Source of the DNA: Chromobacterium amazonense
GTDB lineage: Bacteria > Pseudomonadota > Gammaproteobacteria > Burkholderiales > Chromobacteriaceae
Length of the DNA: 64,000 nt
Assembly (NCBI RefSeq): GCF_001855565.1
Contig: NZ_MKCR01000033.1
Span: forward strand, 186,001 to 250,000
Reading direction: 5' to 3'
Shown: positions 8,425-18,285 of the stretch, piece after piece
How the letters are laid out: the number at the start of each line of letters is the position of its first letter
How positions within the stretch are numbered: position 1 is the stretch's first letter
Notes under the pieces: generated by a model
Told to the model about the DNA's origin: nothing
The model's input: the letters and a program-made list of their open reading frames with translations, nothing else
Database searches by the model: none
Position numbers and translations under genes: made by a program

Positions 8425-10125
8425 ATGTTCCGCCAACTCTCCATCTTCCAGCGCCTGGCCATCTTGGTTGCGGCGTTGCTGTCCGTTCCCATCCTGGTTG
8501 GCCTGTATGGCCTGCATACCCAGGACGGCATCCTCGGCGACTTCGCCACCACCTACTACGACCGCGTGGTCTGCCTGAAACAACTGAAAATCGTAGGCGA
8601 CGGCTTCGCCGTGGGCATCGTCGACAACGCGCACAAACTGCGCAATCGCAGCCAGACCGCCAGCACCTTCCTCACCAACCTGAAACAGGCCCAAACCGAT
8701 GTCAAAAAACAGTGGAGCGACTACCGCGCCACCTATCTGACGCCGGAGGAAAAACAGCTGGCAGATCAGTCGGATCAGGCCATGGCCGTGGCCGACCGCA
8801 GCGTCGAGAAACTGCGGCAAATCGTTGAGCGCGGCGACGAAGCCGCGCTGCAGAACTATGTGGAACACGATATGTATCCGGCGCTGGATCCGGTGGCGCA
8901 GCGCATTTCCGCCCTGGTGGACCTGCAGCTGCGCGTAGCGGCCGAGGAATTCGCCTCGGCGCAACAGCGCGCCGCCGCCAGCCGGCTGGTCAACATCGGC
9001 TTGATCGTAGCCGGCGTGCTGCTGGGCCTGCTGCTGGCGCAAACCATCGTGCGCGGCCTGCTGGCCGAGCTGGGCGGCGAACCGCGCGACGTGGTGGCGC
9101 TGGCCGGCCGCGTCGCCCAAGGCGACCTGAGCCAAAAACTGCCGGTGAAGAATGGAGACAAATCCAGCATCGTCGCCTCGATGGCGCTGATGCAAAGCGC
9201 GCTGATCCAACTGGTGCGCAATATGCAGGACATCACGTTGCGGCTGACCAATAGCGCGACCGAGCTGGCCGCGGCGTCGGAACAGGTGGCCAGCAGCGCC
9301 GAAGAGCAAACCCGCGCCGCCTCTTCGATGTCCGCCTCGGTGGAGCAGCTGTCGGTCAGCATCAGCTCGGCCAGCGACAACACCTCCGATGTGGCCAAGG
9401 ATTCGGTTTCCAGCGGCGAGCTGGCGCGCAAGGGCGAGAGCATCATCAACGAAACGCTGCAAACCATGACCCATGTCGCCGAACAGGCGCGGTCGGCGCA
9501 GCAGCAGGCCGACCTGTTGGGCAGCCGTTCGCAGGAAATCGCCAGCGTCATCCAGGTGATACGCGACGTGGCGGAGCAAACCAATCTGCTGGCGCTGAAC
9601 GCGGCGATCGAAGCCGCCCGTGCCGGGGAACAGGGCCGCGGCTTTGCGGTGGTGGCGGACGAAGTGCGCAAGCTGTCGGAACGCACCTCCCACTCCACCA
9701 CGGAAATCAGCGGCAGCATCCGCGACATGCTGGATTGCAGCCAGCACGTGGTGGACAACATCCATAGCACGGTGGAGCGGATGGAGGCCGGGCTGGGCCA
9801 GGCCGAACGCGCCCGCGAGGCCATCTCCGGCATCACCGGCAACGCGGAGCGGGTCAAACAGTCGCTGTCCGGCATCGCCATCTCGCTGAATGAACAGCAA
9901 CAGGCCGGCACGGCCATTGCCGGCAATGTGGAACAGGTAGCGCAAATGTCCGAGGAAACCAGCACCGCTGCCATTCAAACAGCCAATGCCGCCAGTCAGG
10001 TGGAACAGATGGCCGTCGCCCTGCAATCGGCGATCAGCCATTTCCGCCTGCCGGCTGGTGGCCAAGCCACTGCCGGCGAGCCCGCCTTGCAAGCCGCCGC
10101 CTCTCCCGCCGCCTGGCAAACCTGA
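8425..10125 (+). CDS. Methyl-accepting chemotaxis protein
   Basis: A 566-residue chemoreceptor: TM1 at about 12-32, a helical periplasmic sensor (33-186) of four-helix-bundle type, TM2 at about 187-208, a HAMP domain, then a long cytoplasmic coiled coil. The conserved signalling tip is at about 378-420 ([21 protein letters not shown]). No C-terminal NWETF-type CheR/CheB tether is present. No che genes are nearby. It stands just upstream of the chitoporin gene in the same direction, but a terminator separates them; a role in sensing chitin sugars is only a suggestion. Confidence 0.93.
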   Translation: MFRQLSIFQRLAILVAALLSVPILVGLYGLHTQDGILGDFATTYYDRVVCLKQLKIVGDGFAVGIVDNAHKLRNRSQTASTFLTNLKQAQTDVKKQWSDYRATYLTPEEKQLADQSDQAMAVADRSVEKLRQIVERGDEAALQNYVEHDMYPALDPVAQRISALVDLQLRVAAEEFASAQQRAAASRLVNIGLIVAGVLLGLLLAQTIVRGLLAELGGEPRDVVALAGRVAQGDLSQKLPVKNGDKSSIVASMALMQSALIQLVRNMQDITLRLTNSATELAAASEQVASSAEEQTRAASSMSASVEQLSVSISSASDNTSDVAKDSVSSGELARKGESIINETLQTMTHVAEQARSAQQQADLLGSRSQEIASVIQVIRDVAEQTNLLALNAAIEAARAGEQGRGFAVVADEVRKLSERTSHSTTEISGSIRDMLDCSQHVVDNIHSTVERMEAGLGQAERAREAISGITGNAERVKQSLSGIAISLNEQQQAGTAIAGNVEQVAQMSEETSTAAIQTANAASQVEQMAVALQSAISHFRLPAGGQATAGEPALQAAASPAAWQT

Positions 10126-10170
10126 TCCCCTGGCAGCTTGAGCCGTCGCTCTTAATCATTACGCGAGTCA

Positions 10171-10202
10171 AGATGGCGAACGACTGTTCGCCATCTTTTT
10201 TT
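10171..10202 (+). terminator. Rho-independent terminator of the chemoreceptor gene
   Basis: An 11-bp perfect stem (10171-10181 with 10186-10196, loop GACT) followed by seven T. A second inverted repeat (10192-10221) overlaps its T-run. Confidence 0.93.
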
Positions 10203-10546
10203 GTGCGCCGCACAAAAGATGAACGCTTTATCTTTGTTCGCTTCCGAAAATAAATTGGTATTGAAGTGGACATTTAATCACAATTATCACTTATTTGTTT
10301 CGCATATGAATGAGACTGGCTTTTAAAGATTAAATTCTCTCGATTTATTAGATTTTTCGTGCCTGAACTCTAGCCAATTCATGACTTTAATCATAAGATG
10401 CATCTTGCATGGCAACATTGCAACAGCATTACAGGCAATTTTCATTGGAATAGTCTCATACCAATTGAAGACCAATATAAGACCAGATAATTTCCCTCCA
10501 GGATTTCCACATATGGATTCCGCAACTGGACCTGGAGTTAAGAAAA
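10203..10546 (+). promoter_or_regulatory. AT-rich leader region of the chitoporin gene
   Basis: About 340 bp with no gene, clearly AT-richer than its surroundings, so it probably holds the promoter and controls of the chitin-uptake locus. Visible elements are the palindrome TTGTGCG-C-CGCACAA at 10201-10215 and a TTCG-N4-CGAA element at 10237-10248. E. coli chiP is repressed by the sRNA ChiX; no such pairing site could be identified by eye. Confidence 0.4.
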
Positions 10547-11947
10547 ATGCATACGCAACGCTCACTTCTCTTGGCAGTACTGGCTGCGTTCACCGGCGTC
10601 GCCCTGGCGGCGGAAGAGCCGGCCGTTCCCCCGGCAAGCGATGGCCCCGCGATGAAAGGCACGGCGCAAGCCATACCCGAAAGCAATGTCTACGATCTGC
10701 TGACCAAATCGGAAACCACTCTCAGCGCGCTGTACTACGGCCGCGACCGTCAAGAAACCAACCCAACCGGCAATAATGGCGACATCCGCGTCAACGCCTT
10801 GAACCTGGGCCTGAATTTCAAATCCGGCTACGCCTGGGACAAGCTGGGCTTCGATGCCGCGGCGCATAGCTCGATCCGCCTGACCAAGGGCATCGGCTTT
10901 TCCGAAGTCCTGTACCACGACTACAACGACATGACCAACCCGGACGAATACGGCGGCGGCAGGGACAAGAGCGATGCGGTGCTGAGCCAAGCGGCGATCA
11001 AATTCCGCCAGAACCCGGACGGCCAAGGCCTGTCCTTCCGCGCCGGCTACACTCCGATCAGCATCGGCACCATGGGCACCTCCGGCGGCCTGCAGTCTCA
11101 CGCCTATCGCGGCTTTGAAGGCAAATACAAGATCGGCGACTTCGAAGTCGGCTATGGCTGGGCCGATCAGTTCCGCAATGAGTGGGACTACCGCTTCCGC
11201 GACATGACCAACTCCTGGGAACAGGGCCGCAGCAATGGCAGCACTGCCAAGAAAGTCGATTACGTCAACAGCGTGGGCCTGCGCTACGCGCCTGAAAACG
11301 CCTTCATCGACATCGGCTTCGGCGAAGGCAAAGACTACCGCCGCACCGCGCAGATTGCCGGCTCCTACACCTGGAAGCTCTCCGGCGGCGACACGCTGAC
11401 CGGCGTGGCCTACTACTTCCAGGGCAAGGACGAATCGCAGCTGGGGATGAAGAATTCGCAAACCGCCTGGCACAGCAGCGCCAGCGTGACCTACACCACC
11501 GGCGGCCTGTCGCTGATGGGCGGCATCGGCAAGAGCCGCAACCCGGATGGCGGCGAAGTGAACTTCCGCATGACGCCGTACGGCAACAGCGATAACCGGA
11601 ACTTCATCCAGACCTGGGGCCAGGACGACGACTTCGTCTGGGATGGCATGAAGGTCGTCAAATTAGGCGTCAGCTATGACTTCGCCAAAGTCGGTGTTCC
11701 GGGTCTGACCATGGGCGTCAGCGGCAACTACTCCAACGGCGCATTCAATCCGAACACCAACCGCACCTATACCGTCAAAGAAGTCGATGCCAGCGTCGGT
11801 TACAGCGTCCAAAACGGCGCGCTCAAGGGATTCAGCATCGGCGTTTATCCAGGATGGTTCCGAAGCGGAGGATTCTTACAGGCCGGTTACGGCAAGGGTG
11901 ACCGCAACGACGTAAAAGTGATCGCTTCTTACAGCAAGACCTTCTGA
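10547..11947 (+). CDS. chiP: OprD-family outer-membrane porin, ChiP-type chitoporin
   Basis: A 466-residue outer-membrane protein with a signal peptide (about residues 1-21, ending ALA) and alternating amphipathic strands ending in a C-terminal Phe (YSKTF). Length and several segments (RDKSDAVLSQAAIKF, VDYVNSVGLRYAPENAF, VGYSVQNGALKGFSIGVY) parallel E. coli ChiP/YbfM, an OprD-family chitooligosaccharide porin. The genes just downstream encode a sugar ABC importer and an N-acetylglucosaminidase, which supports a chitosugar uptake role. OprD porins vary in substrate, so the specific call rests partly on context. Confidence 0.82.
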   Translation: MHTQRSLLLAVLAAFTGVALAAEEPAVPPASDGPAMKGTAQAIPESNVYDLLTKSETTLSALYYGRDRQETNPTGNNGDIRVNALNLGLNFKSGYAWDKLGFDAAAHSSIRLTKGIGFSEVLYHDYNDMTNPDEYGGGRDKSDAVLSQAAIKFRQNPDGQGLSFRAGYTPISIGTMGTSGGLQSHAYRGFEGKYKIGDFEVGYGWADQFRNEWDYRFRDMTNSWEQGRSNGSTAKKVDYVNSVGLRYAPENAFIDIGFGEGKDYRRTAQIAGSYTWKLSGGDTLTGVAYYFQGKDESQLGMKNSQTAWHSSASVTYTTGGLSLMGGIGKSRNPDGGEVNFRMTPYGNSDNRNFIQTWGQDDDFVWDGMKVVKLGVSYDFAKVGVPGLTMGVSGNYSNGAFNPNTNRTYTVKEVDASVGYSVQNGALKGFSIGVYPGWFRSGGFLQAGYGKGDRNDVKVIASYSKTF

Positions 11948-11954
11948 TGACCGG

Positions 11955-11986
11955 GCCGCCGCGATGGCAATCGCGGCGGCTCTTTT
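11955..11986 (+). terminator. Terminator or attenuator between the chitoporin and ABC-importer genes
   Basis: An 11-bp perfect GC-rich stem (11955-11965 with 11970-11980, loop GGCA) followed by TCTTTT. It sits 8 bp below the porin stop and 32 bp above the binding-protein start, so it either ends the porin transcript or partly attenuates read-through into the importer genes. Confidence 0.8.
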
Positions 11987-12017
11987 GGCCAAACTCAAGA
12001 AAGATAAGGACGCAGAC

Positions 12018-13274
12018 ATGAAGCTGAAGACCCTGAGCCTGTCCCTGTTGATCGCCGCCGGCCTGTCCGCGCCGCTGGCCGCCCATGCCGCCGACAAGCC
12101 GGTGCTGGAAGTGTGGACCATGAGCCTGTCGCCCAAGTTCGACGGCTATTTCAAGGAGCTGGTGGCCAAGTACAACGCCCAGCATCCGAATGTGGAAGTG
12201 AAGTGGACCGACTATCCCTGGGACGTGATCCAGGCCAAGTTCACCGCTGCCGTCGGCGCCGGCAAGCCGCCGGCCCTGGTCAACCTGAACGTGCCCTGGG
12301 CCTACGACTACCAGCAAGAGGGCCTGATCCAACCGCTGGACAACCTGATCGACAAGAGCCAGTACGTGGCCGGCGCGCTGAAGGACGTCACCTTCAACGG
12401 CAAGGTTTACGCCTTCCCGCATTACAACGGCGCCGACGTGATCGCCTATAACGCAGCGCTGTTCAAGAAGGCCGGCCTGGACCCGAACCAGCCGCCCAAG
12501 TCGTTTGACCAGGAGCTGCAATACGCCAAGATCATCAAGGCCAAAACCGGCGTGGCCGGCTTCGCCCCCAAGATGGGGCCGACCAAGATCGAGGGCCTGT
12601 TCCTGCAAAACGGACTGGACGTGGTTAAGGACGGCAAGCCGGCGTTCAACAGCCCGGCCCACGTCGCCTTCGTCAAAAAGCTGGCCGATGCCTACAAAGC
12701 CGGCGCGTTGATGAAGGACAATCTGTTCGTGCAGGACAACTTCCAGGTGGCGATGGCGGCGTACAACAGCGGCCGCATGGCCATGCTGGAATCCAGCCCC
12801 ACCGCGCTGATCCGCGTCCGCGACGAAGCGCCCAAGGTCTACCGCGACACCCGCGTCGCCGCATCGCCGCTGGGCCCCACCGGCATCGCCGCCGGCGGCT
12901 GGATGTTCAACTTCGCCGTGGCGCGCAATGTGGACAAGGCGCTGCTGCCGGAAATCGGCAAGTTCGGCAACTACCTGACCAACGCCGACAACCAGTTGGC
13001 TTTCGCCAAGCTGGCCGGCACCCTGCCCACCGCGCGCAAGGCGGCGCAGGATCCGCACTTCCAGAAAGTGGCCGACAACGCCGGCCCGGCCGAACGCGCC
13101 GTCGGCATCGCCGCCGCCAACCTGGACAAGACGCGCACCCTGTTCCTGTCGGTGAAGAACGCCGACGTGCTGTCGGCCAAGCTGTCGGCCGCGGTGGAAA
13201 AAGCGGTGACCGGCCGCCAGGACGCCAAGGCCGCGCTGGACGAAGCCGCCGCCTACTGGGCCGGCAAGCTGTAA
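12018..13274 (+). CDS. Sugar ABC transporter, periplasmic binding protein (chitooligosaccharide-type)
   Basis: A 418-residue family-1 solute-binding protein with a signal peptide (residues 1-24, LAAHA-ADK) and the fold pattern of MalE/UgpB-like proteins (VLEVWTMSLSPKF, QHPNVEVKWTDYPWD, PHYNGADVIAYN, NSGRMAMLESSP). It delivers the sugar to the two permeases encoded downstream. The start at 12018 is chosen because AAGGA lies 7-8 nt before it and the signal peptide begins there. Chitobiose or GlcNAc oligomers are inferred from the neighbouring porin and hexosaminidase genes, not from the protein itself. Confidence 0.9.
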   Translation: MKLKTLSLSLLIAAGLSAPLAAHAADKPVLEVWTMSLSPKFDGYFKELVAKYNAQHPNVEVKWTDYPWDVIQAKFTAAVGAGKPPALVNLNVPWAYDYQQEGLIQPLDNLIDKSQYVAGALKDVTFNGKVYAFPHYNGADVIAYNAALFKKAGLDPNQPPKSFDQELQYAKIIKAKTGVAGFAPKMGPTKIEGLFLQNGLDVVKDGKPAFNSPAHVAFVKKLADAYKAGALMKDNLFVQDNFQVAMAAYNSGRMAMLESSPTALIRVRDEAPKVYRDTRVAASPLGPTGIAAGGWMFNFAVARNVDKALLPEIGKFGNYLTNADNQLAFAKLAGTLPTARKAAQDPHFQKVADNAGPAERAVGIAAANLDKTRTLFLSVKNADVLSAKLSAAVEKAVTGRQDAKAALDEAAAYWAGKL

Positions 13275-13285
13275 GCCTCCCGCAG

Positions 13286-13324
13286 CGCCCCATCCGCCGC
13301 GCGCAACCAGCGGATGGGCGTTTT
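13286..13324 (+). terminator. Intra-operon attenuator hairpin
   Basis: An 11-bp stem with one bulged C (13286-13297 with 13310-13320) followed by TTTT, placed between the binding-protein gene and the first permease gene. This is a common arrangement that keeps binding-protein mRNA in excess over membrane components. Confidence 0.7.
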
Positions 13325-13349
13325 CGCAAACCCACCGGGAGTATGAGCC

Positions 13350-14219
13350 ATGCGCAATCACCGCAAGACCACTCTGCAAGCCTATCTGTTCCTGGCGCCA
13401 GCCCTGTTGCTGCTGCTGGTGTTTTCGTTCTGGCCAGTGGGTTTCGGCTCCTTCCTCGCCTTCACCCGCTACAACCTGATCGACGCGCCGCAATGGGTGG
13501 GTTGGGACAATTTCCGCGACCTGTTCGGCGACGAGCTGTTCCTGTCGGCGCTGAAGAATTCGGCGCTGTATCTGCTGGTAGTGCCGGTGATCCAAGTGCT
13601 GGCCATTCTGCTGGCGGTGCTGGTCAACAACAACCTGCCCGGCATCAAGCTGTTCCGCGCCGCCTACTATCTGCCCGTGGTCACCTCGGTATCGGTGATC
13701 GGCATCATCTGGAATTTCATGTACACCGAGGACGGCGTGCTCAACGCCGTGCTGCGCTGGCTGCACCTGATCAATGATCCGGTGGGCTGGCTCAGCGACG
13801 ACCACATCGCGCTGTTCGCGGTGATGTTCATCACCGTCTGGCGCGGCATAGGCTGGTATATGGTGCTGTACCTGGCCGGCCTGCAGTCCATTCCGGCCGA
13901 TGTGCACGAGGCCGCGCAGCTGGATGGCGCCGGCCGCTGGCAGCGCTTCTGGCGCATCACCGTTCCGCTATTGGCGCCCACCATTCTGCTGTGCTCGGTG
14001 ATGTCGGTGCTGGCGGCGGTGAAGGCGTTTGAGGAAGTGCAGATCCTGACCAAGGGCGGGCCGATGCAGTCCACTTATACCGCGCTGTATTACGCCTACG
14101 AGTTCGGCATCAAGTCGCTGAACTTCGGCCGCGCCCTGGCCGCCAGCCTGGTGATGTCTGCGTTCTGCATCGTGCTGGCCTGGCTGAACTTCCGTTACCT
14201 GCAACCGCGAGACCGCTGA
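13350..14219 (+). CDS. Sugar ABC transporter permease (MalF/UgpA type)
   Basis: A 289-residue inner-membrane permease with about six transmembrane helices (first at about 12-35). The EAA loop that docks on the ATPase is visible as EAAQLDGAGRWQRFWRITVP near residues 190-210. It pairs with the downstream MalG-type permease, nine bases away. Start ATG 13350 follows GGGAG at about 9 nt. Confidence 0.93.
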   Translation: MRNHRKTTLQAYLFLAPALLLLLVFSFWPVGFGSFLAFTRYNLIDAPQWVGWDNFRDLFGDELFLSALKNSALYLLVVPVIQVLAILLAVLVNNNLPGIKLFRAAYYLPVVTSVSVIGIIWNFMYTEDGVLNAVLRWLHLINDPVGWLSDDHIALFAVMFITVWRGIGWYMVLYLAGLQSIPADVHEAAQLDGAGRWQRFWRITVPLLAPTILLCSVMSVLAAVKAFEEVQILTKGGPMQSTYTALYYAYEFGIKSLNFGRALAASLVMSAFCIVLAWLNFRYLQPRDR

Positions 14220-14228
14220 GGAGGCGCG

Positions 14229-15083
14229 ATGACCCCCACCACTACTCTTCCGGCCGCCGCGCCGCGGCTGGACCGCTTGGGCAACCGCGCCTTCCATTAC
14301 CTGGCGTTGAGCGCCATCGGCCTGATCACTGTTTACCCCTTCTGGTGGACGCTGGTGACGGCGCTGTCCGGCGATGGCGAAGTGTTCGCCTTCCCGCCGC
14401 CCTTGCTGCCCACTGCGCCGACGCTGGCCCACTTCGGCGAGGCCATCTCCAGCATCGACATCCTGGCCTTCTATCGCAACTCGCTGGCCATCACCGCGCT
14501 GACGGTGGCCGGCACGCTCTTGGTCAGCGCGCTGGCCGCCTACCCGCTGGCGCGGATGCGCTTCCCCGGCCGGCGGCTGGTGTTCGGCGCCATCCTGGCC
14601 ACCATGATCCTGCCCAGCGAGGTCAATTTCCTGGTCAACTTCATCACCGTGTCCAAGCTGCAGCTGACCGACAGCTATAGCGGCGTGGTGCTGCCGACGC
14701 TGGCCGGCGCGGTGGGCATCTTCCTGATGAAGCAGGCCTTCGAGGCGGTTCCGCAGGACCTGATCGACGCCGCCCGCGTCGACGGCGCTTCGGAGTGGCA
14801 AATCTTCTGGCGCATCATGCTGCCGCTGGCCCGGCCGGCGCTGGCGGCGCTGACCATCCTCACCACGGTGTCGGCGTGGAACCAGTACATCTGGCCGTCC
14901 ATCGTGATGTCCAGCCCGGACAAGTTTCCGCTGTCGGTCGGCGTGCTGTACCTGGCCGGCGCCTTCAGCTTCAAGACGCGGGTGGTGGCGGCCGGCGCGG
15001 TGCTGACCGTGCTGCCCATCCTGATCGTCTTCCTGTTTACCCAGCGCTATTTCCTGCGCGGATTCGACGGAGCGGTGAAATGA
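14229..15083 (+). CDS. Sugar ABC transporter permease (MalG/UgpE type)
   Basis: A 284-residue inner-membrane permease with about six helices and an EAA loop DAARVDGASEWQIFWRIMLP. It completes the heterodimeric channel with the preceding permease. A GAGGAG site spans the preceding stop codon. Its own TGA overlaps the ATG of the GH3 gene (ATGA), indicating translational coupling of import and hydrolysis. Confidence 0.93.
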   Translation: MTPTTTLPAAAPRLDRLGNRAFHYLALSAIGLITVYPFWWTLVTALSGDGEVFAFPPPLLPTAPTLAHFGEAISSIDILAFYRNSLAITALTVAGTLLVSALAAYPLARMRFPGRRLVFGAILATMILPSEVNFLVNFITVSKLQLTDSYSGVVLPTLAGAVGIFLMKQAFEAVPQDLIDAARVDGASEWQIFWRIMLPLARPALAALTILTTVSAWNQYIWPSIVMSSPDKFPLSVGVLYLAGAFSFKTRVVAAGAVLTVLPILIVFLFTQRYFLRGFDGAVK

Positions 15084-16597
15084 CCCTGACCCCTGAACAA
15101 CTGGATGCCCTGGCCGGCCGCTGCCTGATGGTGGATGTGGAAGGCCCGGTTTTGAGCGATGAAGAAGCGGCGCTGCTGCAGCGCATGCGCGTGCGCGCCG
15201 TCTGCCTGTTCCGCCGCAACGTGCCGGACGCGGCCGCCACCCGCCGCCTGGTGGCGGACCTGAAATGCGCGCTGGGCGACGACATCCTGATCGGCATCGA
15301 CCAGGAAGGCGGCGGCGTGATGCGCACCCTGTTCCTGCCGCAAGCGCCGGCGGCGATGGCCCTAGGCGCCGCGGACGATGAAGCGCTGGCGCGCAAAGTC
15401 GGCGGCGCGGTGGCGCGCGGCCTGAAGAGCCTGGGCATCAACTGGAACTTCGCCCCAGTGCTGGACCTGAACAACAACCCGGCCAACCCTGTCATCGGCG
15501 AACGCGCCTTCGGCGCCGATCCCGTACGCGCCGCGCAACTGGCCCGCGCCTGGATGGAAGGCCATCTGGCAGAGGGCGTGGCCTGCTGCGTCAAGCACTT
15601 CCCCGGCCATGGCGACACCCATACCGACTCCCACCTGGACCTGCCGGTGGTGGACAAGCCGCAGGCCGAACTGCGCGACTACGAACTGGCGCCATTCAAG
15701 GCGCTGTCGCCGCACGCGCCCGCGCTGATGAGCGCCCACATCCGCTTCCCCAGCCTGGACGCCGAATGGCCGGCCACGCTGTCGCCCGCCATCCTCACCG
15801 GCCTGCTGCGGCAAGAACTGGGCTTCCAGGGCGTGGCCATCACCGATGCGCTGAACATGAAGGCGATACGGGAGCGCTGGGGCCAGCCGGCCGGCGCGGC
15901 GCAGACGCTGAAAGCCGGGGCGGATCTGGCGCTGGTGCTGCAATTCGCCGACGAAATGGAAGCCAGCTTCGACGCGCTGCGCGCGGCCCTGCAAAACGGG
16001 GACCTGACCGAGGCGCGGCTATCCGAAGCGGCCGAACGGGTGGACGCGTTGATCCGCCGCTATCCCAGCGTGGACGATTACGCTTATGCAGCAGAGCAAC
16101 GCGCGGCGGACGAAGCCCTGTTCGCCGAGGCGTGGCGGCGCGCGCTGACGGCGCATGGCGACGTTCCCACGCTACCCGCCGGCCAGCGGCTGCGGCTGGT
16201 GGTGCAAGAACAGGCACCTTCCGACGGCGTGTCCGAAGCCGGCCTGTCCGCCAGCAAGCTGGTGGCCGCGCTGTCGCGCCGGCACGCGCTGGAAGTGGTG
16301 CGCTTCCAAGAGCGCGCCGCGCTCGACTGGTCCACCCTGCCGCAAGACGGCGTATTCACCGTGCTGGCCTCCACCACGCGCGAACGCTACGGCAGCCGCG
16401 AGCGGCAAAGCTGGAAACCGGACTTGCATCTGGCATTGTGGAACCCCTACGCTGCCGCCGACATCGCCGCGCCGGCCTTGATCAGCTATGGCTTCGCCGA
16501 CGCCGCGCTGGAAGCCGTCAGCCGCTGCCTGGCCGGCGAGATCGCCGCCGCCGGCCGCCTGCCGGTGGCGCTGGGCCAACCCTATCTGGAGCAATGA
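15080..16597 (+). CDS. Cytoplasmic GH3 beta-N-acetylglucosaminidase (NagZ-like, with C-terminal extension)
   Basis: A 505-residue glycoside hydrolase family 3 protein without a signal peptide. The N-acetylglucosaminidase loop KHFPGHGDTHTDSH (residues 172-185) carries the Asp183-His185 general acid/base dyad, and the nucleophile is Asp256 in AITDALNMKAI. E. coli NagZ has about 341 residues; the extra 150 residues form a C-terminal domain, a layout known in Gram-positive and some GH3 phosphorylase-type enzymes. It overlaps the upstream permease gene (ATGA) and precedes the ATPase gene, so it most likely splits imported chitobiose. Action on recycled muropeptides is a possible alternative. Confidence 0.88.
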   Translation: MTLTPEQLDALAGRCLMVDVEGPVLSDEEAALLQRMRVRAVCLFRRNVPDAAATRRLVADLKCALGDDILIGIDQEGGGVMRTLFLPQAPAAMALGAADDEALARKVGGAVARGLKSLGINWNFAPVLDLNNNPANPVIGERAFGADPVRAAQLARAWMEGHLAEGVACCVKHFPGHGDTHTDSHLDLPVVDKPQAELRDYELAPFKALSPHAPALMSAHIRFPSLDAEWPATLSPAILTGLLRQELGFQGVAITDALNMKAIRERWGQPAGAAQTLKAGADLALVLQFADEMEASFDALRAALQNGDLTEARLSEAAERVDALIRRYPSVDDYAYAAEQRAADEALFAEAWRRALTAHGDVPTLPAGQRLRLVVQEQAPSDGVSEAGLSASKLVAALSRRHALEVVRFQERAALDWSTLPQDGVFTVLASTTRERYGSRERQSWKPDLHLALWNPYAAADIAAPALISYGFADAALEAVSRCLAGEIAAAGRLPVALGQPYLEQ

Positions 16598-16598
16598 G

Positions 16599-17726
<1,128 letters not shown>

Positions 17727-17907
17727 TCCCCGCCCGCGCCGCCGCCCCATGCCTGCCCATGCGCTGTTGCGTCAGGGCTCGCGCACCGCCGGCCGTCGCG
17801 GCGATGCGCCGCCGGGGCGGTTCGACGCGGCCATGGATGGCCCTCCACTCGCGAGAACGGTGACGGGCCGGCTACCGCCGATCACAAGCGATGCATCGAG
17901 GACCACC

Positions 17908-18273
17908 ATGAAAATTTCCGTCATCATTCCCACTTACAACTGCTCCGCATTGCTGGCGGCCTCATTGCGCGCGCTGCAACGGCAAACCTTGCCGCGCGCG
18001 CAATTCGAGGTCATCGTCTGCGACGACGGCTCCTCCGACGATACGGCGCAAGTCGCCGCCGGCTTCTCCGGTTCGCTCGCGCTGCGCTATCTGTGGCAGG
18101 CGGACCAGGGATTTCGAGCGGCGACCGCTCGCAACCTGGGCGAGTAAACCGCGGACAAGGACTCTATCCAACTGGAAGTGCGCTGGCGCAACGTTCCCAG
18201 CGCGGCCTGGCGGCCCTCCCATTCCCGCCAATTCGCCGCCATGCTTGCCTCGCTGCACGCCATTGCCGACTGA
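17908..18273 (+). pseudogene. Truncated family-2 glycosyltransferase fused to an unrelated gene tail
   Basis: The first 79 codons (MKISVIIPTYN..., with VCDDGSSDDT of the nucleotide-binding fold) are a good GT2 N-terminus that stops at TAA exactly at the conserved 'ARNLG' helix. The same frame then continues for 41 codons (containing LEVRWRNVPSAAWRPSHSRQ) to TGA at 18273 with no GT2 resemblance. The simplest reading is that an internal deletion joined the head of one gene to the tail of another. A GAGGACC site before ATG 17908 shows the head is original. The tail was not recognised. Confidence 0.7.
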
Positions 18274-18285
18274 CTGGACGCCGCC

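Noticed and set aside
8407-10119. A 570-codon open frame on the minus strand
   Set aside because: It mirrors the chemoreceptor gene, whose domain structure is clear.
11832-13907. A 691-codon minus-strand frame across the ABC importer genes
   Set aside because: It crosses three clear genes and is His/Gln/Arg-rich, the usual shadow composition.
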